The notes below the pieces were generated by a model. It was not told the DNA's origin and searched no databases. It worked only from the letters and a program-made list of their open reading frames with translations. DNA of 64,000 nt from Vampirovibrio chlorellavorus (GTDB lineage Bacteria > Cyanobacteriota > Vampirovibrionia > Vampirovibrionales > Vampirovibrionaceae), in NCBI GenBank assembly GCA_903866275.1, contig CAIPMU010000011.1:1-64000 (forward strand), written 5' to 3'. Both the position numbers and the translations under genes were made by a program. Positions 34,035 to 42,289 of this stretch are shown in pieces. Every line of letters begins with the position of its first letter. Within the stretch, counting starts at the first letter, position 1.

Positions 34035-35078
34035 ATGAATTTTAACGCCTATCAACCCCTCAAAATTGGCCCAGTTACGGTGAATAGCCGCGTGATGCTG
34101 GCCCCCATGGCCGGGGTGACCGATGTGGTGTTTCGGGGCATTGTGCGCCGCTGGGCGCCGGAATCGCTGATTTGCACCGAGATGATCAGCTCGAACGGGC
34201 TGGTGTACTCCAAGCGCTTTGATGCGCCCATTCTGGACAAAACAGTCAGTGATCAACCCATTGCTTACCAGTTGGCGGCGCATCGGGAAGAAGTCCTGCT
34301 GGAAGCCGCACGCACCATCACTCGGGAACGCCAGCCGGATACGCTGGATCTAAACATGGGCTGTCCGGTCAAAAAAATCACGGGGAACTTTGAAGGCTGC
34401 GCCCTAATGAAAGAGCCCGAGCTTGCCTATAAGCTGATCTCCGCGTTGGTGAAAGCGCTGGAGCAAGACGGCACGCCCACACCCATCACAGTAAAATTCC
34501 GGCTGGGCTGGGATAGCGAGCATATGAACTACAAGGAATTCGGCCAAATGTGCCAGGATGCCGGAGCCGCGATGGTGACGCTGCATGCCCGCACCCGCGC
34601 CCAGGGCTACAAGCCCGGATGTAAGTGGGAAGCCTTCGGCGAGCTGAAGGAAGCCCTAAGCATCCCCGTCATTGCCAACGGGGACATTAATACAATGGAA
34701 GACGCCTTGCACATTATGACCACCTACGGCGTGGATGGCGTGATGATTGGTCGGGGCTCCCTGGGGCAGCCGTGGCTGATTGGCGAAATTGACAAAGCCC
34801 TGAAATCAGGGGTGGCTCCGGCGGAACCCAGTATTGAAATGCGTATGGAGAGCGCGTTTGAACATGCGCGCCTGCTGGTAGATTATCGGGGTGAGAACAC
34901 TGGCGTGCGCGAAATGCGGCGCCATTTAACCGATTATGTGAAAGGCTTTGCGGGCGCCAGCCAATACCGCCATCGCCTGACCGCCGTGAATACCCTGCAA
35001 GATGTGCGCGATATTCTGGATGAGATTTTAGAGGCACAAGCCAGCGAGCACTTGGCGCTGGCGCTTTCAGCTTATTGA
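34035..35078 (+). CDS. dusB: tRNA-dihydrouridine synthase
   Basis: Reduces specific uridines of tRNA with NADPH through FMN. The 347 residues carry VMLAPMAGVTDVVFR near 21, LDLNMGCPVKKITGNFEGCALMKE near 98 (catalytic Cys in the NFEGCALM-type loop), VKFRLGW, LHARTRAQGYKPGCKWE near 182, VIANGDI and MIGRGSLGQPWL near 240. Membership in the DusB-like group is probable; the exact target position cannot be read. The loop GNFEGCALMKEP resembles the usual GSGAALLRDP segment but with an inserted Cys. The start is ATG 34035. Confidence 0.9.
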   Translation: MNFNAYQPLKIGPVTVNSRVMLAPMAGVTDVVFRGIVRRWAPESLICTEMISSNGLVYSKRFDAPILDKTVSDQPIAYQLAAHREEVLLEAARTITRERQPDTLDLNMGCPVKKITGNFEGCALMKEPELAYKLISALVKALEQDGTPTPITVKFRLGWDSEHMNYKEFGQMCQDAGAAMVTLHARTRAQGYKPGCKWEAFGELKEALSIPVIANGDINTMEDALHIMTTYGVDGVMIGRGSLGQPWLIGEIDKALKSGVAPAEPSIEMRMESAFEHARLLVDYRGENTGVREMRRHLTDYVKGFAGASQYRHRLTAVNTLQDVRDILDEILEAQASEHLALALSAY

Positions 35079-35232
35079 TTCAGCTCCCCCATCTCGACGA
35101 TCCCGGAAAATGGGTCAGCGGTTAAGCTGAGGATAACATTCCGACAGCCGATCCGGGCCATTTCACTGGGTGATCCAGCTTGGCCAGCCGACCCAGTACC
35201 AACCCCGATCGCCAACCTTGGGACAGAGCTGA

Positions 35233-38200
35233 TTGGGCATTGCGCGCAACCATCACAACCCCTTTACCGTCTGGCTAGGCTTGCCCCTGACTCTTGTCAT
35301 GGCTGCAGGACCATTTGGCGTGGCTTTAGCGCAACCGGACTACTACACCCTCAAAGCGCACGGCAGATCCATCGGTCAGGTCCGGATTGATCATTATCCC
35401 GCCAGTCATCTGGCCAGTTCAGACTCGCCAAGTGCTTCTGCCAACAGGTATTCCCACACCGTTGGCCTCATCGACGGACATCCCGACGATATGGTCACCG
35501 AAATTTTGAACACCAACCACTTTACCCGTGAAGGGATGCCCTTTGGACTCAACGAGGTCAGCCGGTTTGTGGAACGTGGCCCCAATCGCCAACCACTGAG
35601 CTTTAGCTACCAATACGCTCTGGGGGAGCAACGCCTGCTGGCCGCTCAGGGACAATTACAGGGCAACGCGCTGGATTTACAATTCCAGCGGGAGAACAGT
35701 ATTGCCCAAGGCACAGCCCCCATTGCGGGCGAACGATTTTTATTCCCGGATGGCGAGGCCATGCATCAGGTGTACCGGCAGCATTTTTCCGATCCCGCCG
35801 GTAGCCGGTTTGAATTTCAGACCCTCGCGCTGGGCATGCAGCCGCAAATCGTCAACACCGAAGTGGTTTCCGGCAAGCGAGAACGCCTGAAGCTGGGGCG
35901 TGGCCACCGCCCCGTAGTGCGCCGTTTTGAAGTCAAAAATCCCGCGAACCCCACAAGCAGCATCCACGAGTGGCGAGATGCACAAGGCAAGCTCTACAAG
36001 GCCAAATCCAGCGGAAGTGATGAACTGGAAATGGTGTTAGCCGCCGTTGGCGATGAGCAACACTGGGCCAAACTGGATGTGATCAACACCTCGGCCGTCC
36101 TCAGCAACCGGATTGCCCAGCCGCGCATTACCACAGAGGGCTTGTATCGGCTCAGCCCCATTCATGGACAAAGCATTATATGGACCAAAACCGTACCCCA
36201 AGGCGATCGCCAAACCTACGACCGACCAAGCAACCAGCAACTGTATCTCAAAGTGATCCAGCGAGAACCTCAGGACTCCAGCATTACATTTCCCATCGAT
36301 GGCCCGCCGGAGTATTTGCGCAGTACACCCTACCTGCAATCCACCGACCCCGAGATTGACGCTCTGGCGCTGGACATCGCCGGAAAAGAGCAGCGCGCCT
36401 ATTACGCCGCCAAACGATTGCAGCAATGGGTCTATCAACACATTGAACAAAAAGATCTCTCGCTGGGTTTCGCCAGCGCCAAAGAAACACTGGCCCGCCG
36501 TCAGGGAGACTGCACGGAACACGCCGTTCTACTGACCGCCCTGAGCCGGGCGCTGGGCATTCCGGCGCGTGTGGCGGTGGGGCTGATTTACCTGCCCAAT
36601 GGCGATAGCCAGCTGGGTCGCTTTGTATACCACATGTGGACCGAAATCTATCTGGGCGATCGCTTTCAGGGCGAATGGATCCCACTGGATGCCACCACCG
36701 CAAAACCCTTGGCCGATGCCACCCACATTAAGCTCGCCGATAGCACGCTGAACAGCGTCAACGATGTAATTGGACTCACCCAGCGCGTCACCGATGTGAT
36801 GGGCCGCATGAAAATTGATGTACTCAAAGCCATGTCACTCTCGCAAAGCGTCCTGAACATGGACCCTCAAGCCAAAATCACCGCCACCGCGCAACGTCAG
36901 GTCGATTTAGACCGCATTGACATTCAAGCGCTCTCCAGACAGGCGATTCAACGATTCAAAGTAGAACTCCCCCCGCCGGAGATGTCGAAAGATCGACCCG
37001 AAGGGCTATTCACCTATGGGGTGACCGCGCTCTCCAAAGGGCAGTACACGACCGCAGAAGGTTACTTTCAGCAGGCGCTGGCCCAAACTCGTCAACCCGT
37101 TGCCCAATACCGACTGGGAGAGCAACTTGCCGGACTGGAGCTCTATGACTTCGCCCGCGAAGCCTTTGAAACCGCAGCCCGCCAGGACCCTCGCCTGAAG
37201 CCACTGACAGAGGACTGGGAGACGAGCTACCTGCCCGCAAAACCCCTACCGGCCAAACTGAATTCAGCCTATCTGGAAGCACTCAACAACCTCAACTCAG
37301 CCACGGCGATGCTACAACTTCAGATGATTACATCACAGGCCCCGGATTTTGCGCCTGCTTTACGGCATCTGGGAGAAATGCAACAGGGCAACGAAGCAAT
37401 TCAAACTCTGAAACAGGCCGTGGCCATTGCTCCCAACGATTTCCGAAATCTGGACAGTCTGGGAGACAAACTGCTCGGCCAGGGCAAGTACTCAGCCGCC
37501 ATTCAAGCGTATCAGCGCGCCATCATCACCTTGAAAAACAACCTGGCTTTCCGGCAAAGCAAGCCCGAATGGATAGAGTCGCTGACCGGCAAGCTCACGC
37601 TGGCACAAGGCACTCAAGCCCTCAGCCAAAACGAACACAGCCTTTCCGGCTGGCTGAACATAAGCAAGGGCTTGCTCCAGCAAAAACGGCGGAGCGAAGC
37701 CTCGAGGGCGCTCGATAACGCCATTCGCCTTGCACCGGATAACCTGCAAGTTGAAGAATTGCGGTTTCGCATGGCCTTACAGACCGGAGACTGGCAAACC
37801 CTGCTGGCCCAGAAAGACAGGATGGCCAACCTCGCCAGTCAGCATACCGATGCCGCCCTATTGATTGGCCTCTATCAGATGCGCAGCCGTCAGTATCAAC
37901 CGGCTATCCACAGCCTGAGGCAAGCCATCGCGGCATCCCCCGGCGAAGGCGAAAGCTATCGGGCCCTGAGCCAGACCTACTTACGATTGGCCGAACTCGC
38001 CTTGCAAAAACCGGGCACTGCAGCGAGCCGACTCAGTCAGCAATACAATCGAGAGGCAAGAGCAACACTTCGACAAGGCATTATACAAGCCAGACACAGC
38101 CTTACCCGGCAATCTCTGGCCTTACAGCTGGCCCGTTTACTGCTCAAGAGCGGTCAGACGCCCGAAGCGCAAAAACTGACAGACGATGTGCTCAGTCAAA

Positions 38201-39177
38201 ACCCCATCCACGGGGAAGCCTGGACCATTCTGGGAAAAACGCAATTCTATCAGGGAGACAACATCACGGCTCGTAAAAGCCTTGAAACCGCGCTGACCCT
38301 GAACCCCAACGATCCGGACACGCTCGTGCTGCTTGGCCATGTGTGCAAGGAAGAAGGTCGAGACACCACCGCTCTGGATTTCTACCAGAAAGCCTTCAAG
38401 GCGGACCCGTTTCATCAGGAAGCCGCAGATTCCGTCCGTAGCCTGATGGCCGAACTCAAGATTGCCGGCCACCAACCGCCCGCCTACTGGTTTCTCACTG
38501 ACGATGAACACGACTATCTAGTGCAGCTGCTCTATCAGGGGAAAACCCTGAAGCAGCATACCCTGAAATATCTGCAAACCCTGAATGCCCTGCCGGGCCG
38601 AGCCGGAAAGATCACGTTCAGCAGTCAGGGCATCCAGGCCACGACCGCCCTGCACGACACGCTGAAAAGCATGCAGTCTCAGGAATCGGCTCTGTTTCAT
38701 CAGCTGGATCAAGCCGTGGTGCCGCAGCGCTTTAAGTCAGTCCATGCCGAACTCCAGTCTGCCGTGTTAAGTCAGATCAACATGCTGGCGCTCGCCACCC
38801 AGGAAGGGCCCGTACTCTCACACAGCGCAGGAGAAAGCAGCCGCGAGGCATACCAGCAATTGCTACTCACCCCGCAAAATGCACAGGCCCCGCTGGACCA
38901 TCTGGTGAATCAGCTTCAGGCCAACATGCCCGTGCCTATTTATAACAGCCTACTGGCCGAAGCCCAGCTGGGGGATCTCGGCACACTGAATCAGGAAATC
39001 GCCAGCCTGACCCAGATTCTAAGCAACAAAAAAGATAGCGTTTCTGAGAATCAAAAACCCATCACAAAATCCGCAGGGATGGCACCGCCACCCCATGGAC
39101 TCTTCCGTAAAATACCACGCACTGGCCTGATGCCACCGCCTGAAAAGCCTCCCGGCAAAGGGAAACAAGCCCATTAA
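35233..39177 (+). CDS. Exported transglutaminase-like protein with long TPR array
   Basis: A 1,314-residue protein. The N-terminus is a signal peptide (hydrophobic near 12-31, ending VALAQP), so it acts in the periplasm or outside. A beta-rich region (40-380) leads to a transglutaminase-like core with a full triad: Cys427 in RQGDCTEHAVLL, His467 in YHMWTEI and Asp486 in PLDAT. From about 590 to 1120 there are many tetratricopeptide repeats (for example AEGYFQQALAQ, YSAAIQAYQRAI, ITARKSLETALTLNPNDPDTLV). The tail is Pro-rich. Such proteins often act on cell-wall peptides or as scaffolds. The TTG start has no strong ribosome binding site; Met 23 is an alternative but would cut the signal peptide. 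Confidence 0.78.
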   Translation: MGIARNHHNPFTVWLGLPLTLVMAAGPFGVALAQPDYYTLKAHGRSIGQVRIDHYPASHLASSDSPSASANRYSHTVGLIDGHPDDMVTEILNTNHFTREGMPFGLNEVSRFVERGPNRQPLSFSYQYALGEQRLLAAQGQLQGNALDLQFQRENSIAQGTAPIAGERFLFPDGEAMHQVYRQHFSDPAGSRFEFQTLALGMQPQIVNTEVVSGKRERLKLGRGHRPVVRRFEVKNPANPTSSIHEWRDAQGKLYKAKSSGSDELEMVLAAVGDEQHWAKLDVINTSAVLSNRIAQPRITTEGLYRLSPIHGQSIIWTKTVPQGDRQTYDRPSNQQLYLKVIQREPQDSSITFPIDGPPEYLRSTPYLQSTDPEIDALALDIAGKEQRAYYAAKRLQQWVYQHIEQKDLSLGFASAKETLARRQGDCTEHAVLLTALSRALGIPARVAVGLIYLPNGDSQLGRFVYHMWTEIYLGDRFQGEWIPLDATTAKPLADATHIKLADSTLNSVNDVIGLTQRVTDVMGRMKIDVLKAMSLSQSVLNMDPQAKITATAQRQVDLDRIDIQALSRQAIQRFKVELPPPEMSKDRPEGLFTYGVTALSKGQYTTAEGYFQQALAQTRQPVAQYRLGEQLAGLELYDFAREAFETAARQDPRLKPLTEDWETSYLPAKPLPAKLNSAYLEALNNLNSATAMLQLQMITSQAPDFAPALRHLGEMQQGNEAIQTLKQAVAIAPNDFRNLDSLGDKLLGQGKYSAAIQAYQRAIITLKNNLAFRQSKPEWIESLTGKLTLAQGTQALSQNEHSLSGWLNISKGLLQQKRRSEASRALDNAIRLAPDNLQVEELRFRMALQTGDWQTLLAQKDRMANLASQHTDAALLIGLYQMRSRQYQPAIHSLRQAIAASPGEGESYRALSQTYLRLAELALQKPGTAASRLSQQYNREARATLRQGIIQARHSLTRQSLALQLARLLLKSGQTPEAQKLTDDVLSQNPIHGEAWTILGKTQFYQGDNITARKSLETALTLNPNDPDTLVLLGHVCKEEGRDTTALDFYQKAFKADPFHQEAADSVRSLMAELKIAGHQPPAYWFLTDDEHDYLVQLLYQGKTLKQHTLKYLQTLNALPGRAGKITFSSQGIQATTALHDTLKSMQSQESALFHQLDQAVVPQRFKSVHAELQSAVLSQINMLALATQEGPVLSHSAGESSREAYQQLLLTPQNAQAPLDHLVNQLQANMPVPIYNSLLAEAQLGDLGTLNQEIASLTQILSNKKDSVSENQKPITKSAGMAPPPHGLFRKIPRTGLMPPPEKPPGKGKQAH

Positions 39178-39183
39178 ACAGTT

Positions 39184-39948
39184 TCAAGGTATTTCCAGCG
39201 CCAATCGCAAACGCTCCGCATACTGTGTTGCCAGGGTCAACATGGCATGCGCCACTAACGAAGACACATGCGTTTCATCTTTCCATGGCTTCCAGGCGCA
39301 CTGCTCATAAACAAAAGCCAATGGAGTTTCCGGATAGCTGGCGCAAATACCGGGTCGTTTGTCCGTGCCATAAATCGAACAACGGTTGTCCTCGCCGATA
39401 TAGGGGCAATGATAAAAGAAAATACGCGCTTCACCCTCGTCCGCAAGCTCCGGAGCATCCGATGCCTCCCCCGCTTCTGCCAGCACCGCGGCCACAACAT
39501 CCGGAGCCTGCTCCCGCGCCGCCGCCCGAGAAGCATAAGGCAAAAACACACTGGTAAATTGCCGGGCAAACTCATCACCAGCCTCGGCCTTGGCGAGTAA
39601 CTCCTCATACGAGGAATCCGAGCTGGCCATGCGGCAACACATGCCACACATGTGGCAATCAAAGGTGTTTTTGTAAGCCGTGATGGCATCCAGGGAAGCC
39701 ACTACAGGCCGCATGGCCTCGCCTTCCAGCCACGCCAGAGAAGCCTGCTGCCATCCTCGAAACCCACAACCGTTATGCAACTGTCCCAACCCCGCCTCCA
39801 GCGAGATGTCCGCACCAAGACGGCAAACCTCACAGGAGAACTGATCACGCAGGCTGAGCAAATAGACTTGTAAGGCCTCCTGTTGGGCCTGCACCATCTG
39901 CCGGTATTGTTGTTTTGTATCAGCCAATGAAAGATAATAAGGGCGCAT
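39184..39948 (-). CDS. YkgJ-type cysteine-cluster protein
   Basis: A 254-residue protein of the zinc/iron-chelating CxxCxxCC family. FDCHMCGMCCR places Cys98, 101, 104 and 105; later Cys residues in FYHCPYIGEDNRCSIYGTDKRPGICASYPETP and YEQCAW complete the cluster. Two extra cysteines (39 and 42) precede the motif. The middle (135-165) is an acidic Ala/Glu-rich insert not normal for the family. The function of YkgJ proteins is largely unknown; a metal or Fe-S role is usual speculation. It converges with the TPR gene with only six bases between the stop codons. Confidence 0.82.
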   Translation of the reverse strand: MRPYYLSLADTKQQYRQMVQAQQEALQVYLLSLRDQFSCEVCRLGADISLEAGLGQLHNGCGFRGWQQASLAWLEGEAMRPVVASLDAITAYKNTFDCHMCGMCCRMASSDSSYEELLAKAEAGDEFARQFTSVFLPYASRAAAREQAPDVVAAVLAEAGEASDAPELADEGEARIFFYHCPYIGEDNRCSIYGTDKRPGICASYPETPLAFVYEQCAWKPWKDETHVSSLVAHAMLTLATQYAERLRLALEIP

Positions 39949-40047
39949 CGCTTTATTTTAACGGATATTATTCCCTCTGAACCGGACATGCCAACCGTGC
40001 AAAACTAAAGTAGAGGCACCGCTAACGCTCGAGATGGATATGCGCGC

Positions 40048-41184
40048 TTGAAACACTGGATTGCCCGTCAACATTATCCAACCCACGGCAAGAGGGGGCT
40101 GGCATTGTGGCCACTCCTGCCACTGTCGTGGCTTTATGGGCTAGGGGTTCAGCTCCGACTGTGGGCCTATCAGCGCCACTGGCTGAGTGCTTACGCGCCC
40201 GAAGTCCCCGTAATCAGCATTGGGAACCTGACTACAGGCGGCACCGGCAAAACGCCCATTGTGGTGGAACTGGCCCGCGGGCTGATTCGAGCGGGCAAGC
40301 GGGTGGTGGTGCTATCTCGGGGCTATGGTGCGAGCGAGCCCTTGGCCTATGGCCGAGCCATTCACCCCCAGCACGGGGATGAAGCATATATGATCCAAAC
40401 CCAAGTCCCCAAAGCCGTGGTGATTGTGGGCCGGGATCGCGTGCAAACCCTGCAACAAGCCATCACAGAGCACCAGCCTGACTATATCCTGCTGGATGAC
40501 GGCTTTCAGTATCTGCGCCTGAACCGGGCCATGAATATTCTGCTGATTGATGGCGCACGCCTGTTGGGCAATGGCCAACTCCTCCCCGCCGGGCCTTTGC
40601 GCGAGCCTTTGGCTCAATTGCGCCGGGCTGACCTGATTTTTGTGACCCAAGCTGTCACCCAGGAGTCCATGAATACCATTCAAGGCTGGATGCAACGATA
40701 CGGTAAAGCGGAAACACCGATACTACCCGTCCCTTTTCAACTAATCGGGTTACAGGCTGTAGCCCCGCCCCCACCACTGTACCGTTTCAATTCACCCGAA
40801 ATGACAGCGCTACTGGATCGCCCGGTGATTGCCGTATGTGGCATTGCCAACCCGGCAGGCTTTGAACAGGGCTTGCGGGCGCAAGGCTTCCAGTTGACTC
40901 ACTGCCTGCGATTTGCGGATCATCATGTCTACACCGAGCAGGACGTGCAAGCCATCGCCGCTCGGTTTCATCAGCATCAGGCCGAGCAGCCCCTGCTCAT
41001 CACCACAGAGAAAGATCTCCCCAAACTGCTGCCCTGGCTGAGCCAAAGCATTCAGGAGCACACCTACACCCTGCAACGCCAGCCCACTCTGGATGGCCGC
41101 TGGTTTTACGATGAATTTATCAGCCAAATCCCCGGATTGGCGGAAACAGAGGCGCATGCCCACCCCTCCACCCCCAGTCGTTAA
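40048..41184 (+). CDS. lpxK: Tetraacyldisaccharide 4'-kinase (lipid A kinase)
   Basis: Phosphorylates the 4' position of the lipid A disaccharide at the inner membrane. The 378 residues show an N-terminal amphipathic/hydrophobic anchor (LALWPLLPLSWLYGLG), the P-loop NLTTGGTGKTPIVVELAR near 60, VVLSRGYG near 88, DYILLDDGFQYLRLNR near 146 (catalytic Asp) and LPAGPLREP. It shows that the organism makes lipid A. The start is TTG 40048; a five-codon ATG frame overlaps it. It runs into a glycosyltransferase with a 29-base overlap, forming a lipopolysaccharide unit. Confidence 0.95.
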   Translation: MKHWIARQHYPTHGKRGLALWPLLPLSWLYGLGVQLRLWAYQRHWLSAYAPEVPVISIGNLTTGGTGKTPIVVELARGLIRAGKRVVVLSRGYGASEPLAYGRAIHPQHGDEAYMIQTQVPKAVVIVGRDRVQTLQQAITEHQPDYILLDDGFQYLRLNRAMNILLIDGARLLGNGQLLPAGPLREPLAQLRRADLIFVTQAVTQESMNTIQGWMQRYGKAETPILPVPFQLIGLQAVAPPPPLYRFNSPEMTALLDRPVIAVCGIANPAGFEQGLRAQGFQLTHCLRFADHHVYTEQDVQAIAARFHQHQAEQPLLITTEKDLPKLLPWLSQSIQEHTYTLQRQPTLDGRWFYDEFISQIPGLAETEAHAHPSTPSR

Positions 41185-42289
41185 GCCCCGCCAGCGCATT
41201 CTGGTCATGCGGTATCGATTCATCGGCGATACGCTTCTGACGGTGCCCTTTTTGAGAAACCTGCGGGCAGCCTACCCGGACGCCATAATCGATCTGCTGG
41301 TGGCCCCAAACTCGGGGGAACTCCTGCGGGATTGCCCGTACATTAACGAGCTGATACTATTCGACACCACCCGCAAGCATCGCTATGAAAACCCGGATAA
41401 CGCCACCCCACGGCGTTCGTTTTGGCAGTATGTGCAACTACTCCGCGCTAGACATTACGATACCGCCTTTGTGCTGAAACGATCCTTTTCCTCGGCAGGC
41501 TTGGCCTTTTTGGCGGGCATCCCGGAGCGCATTGGCTTTGACACCGAGGGCCGGGGCTTTTTGCTGACGCACCGGGTACCGTATCGTAACGGCAGAGCGT
41601 CCACCCAAGCCGGACAAGAACGCATCCACGAGATTGACGCCTTCCTCAGTGTCCTGCAGGCCGTGAACATTCCCGTCCACGATCGCCACTTAGAGAGCTG
41701 GTGGCAACCCCCGGAAGCGGAAATGGCGGATCGCCTCCTGCGGGCCAGCTCCCGAGAAATAGATCCCGACCAGGCACCGGGGCATAGCCCCTTGCAGCAC
41801 GTGGTGTTGCACCTGACCAGTTCCAACGAGGCCAAGCAGTGGCCCATGCCTCACGCCCAGCAACTGGCCGAATGGCTCCTGCAAGAACCACAGCGCCTGA
41901 TTCACTGCTTGGGCACACCGGCCGATGCCGTGCTGTACCGGGAACTGCGCAAACTGCTCCCGCTGGGGCAGCAACCCAGGCTGCATATCCATTGCGGCCA
42001 GCTCAACTTACTGGAGAGCATGGCCTTTTTGCACCACATGAATCTGGTGGTTGGCGTGGATTCGGGCACCCTGCACATGGCCGCCGCCGCAGGCGTCCCG
42101 GTGGTGGCCCTGTTTGGCCCTATGGATGAACAAAAATGGGTGCCCCCCGGTGCCCAGGTAGTCAGTAACCCCATCGCCTGCCGCCCCTGCAATCTGGATA
42201 CGCCGTGTCGTTTCAATCTGGAATGCATGAAGGGCTTGCAGCCTGAGACCGTCATTGAGACAATCAAGGCCTATGCTGGATTCATTTGA
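41156..42289 (+). CDS. Glycosyltransferase family 9 (heptosyltransferase-like)
   Basis: A 377-residue GT-B enzyme of the ADP-heptose:LPS heptosyltransferase type. Motifs: ILVMRYRFIGDTLLTVPFLRNLR near 15, YDTAFVLKRSFSSAGLAFLAGIPERIGF near 100-130, VVLHLTSSNEAKQWP near 220, and LVVGVDSGTLHMAAAAGVPVVALFGP near 300-325. Near the C-terminus, CRPCNLDTPCRFNLECMKGL is the Cys-rich tail common in this family. ATG 41156 is taken because of AGAGG before it; the frame upstream lies inside lpxK. It probably adds a core sugar to lipid A, consistent with the neighbour. The sugar donor is not proven. Confidence 0.85.
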   Translation: MPTPPPPVVKPRQRILVMRYRFIGDTLLTVPFLRNLRAAYPDAIIDLLVAPNSGELLRDCPYINELILFDTTRKHRYENPDNATPRRSFWQYVQLLRARHYDTAFVLKRSFSSAGLAFLAGIPERIGFDTEGRGFLLTHRVPYRNGRASTQAGQERIHEIDAFLSVLQAVNIPVHDRHLESWWQPPEAEMADRLLRASSREIDPDQAPGHSPLQHVVLHLTSSNEAKQWPMPHAQQLAEWLLQEPQRLIHCLGTPADAVLYRELRKLLPLGQQPRLHIHCGQLNLLESMAFLHHMNLVVGVDSGTLHMAAAAGVPVVALFGPMDEQKWVPPGAQVVSNPIACRPCNLDTPCRFNLECMKGLQPETVIETIKAYAGFI

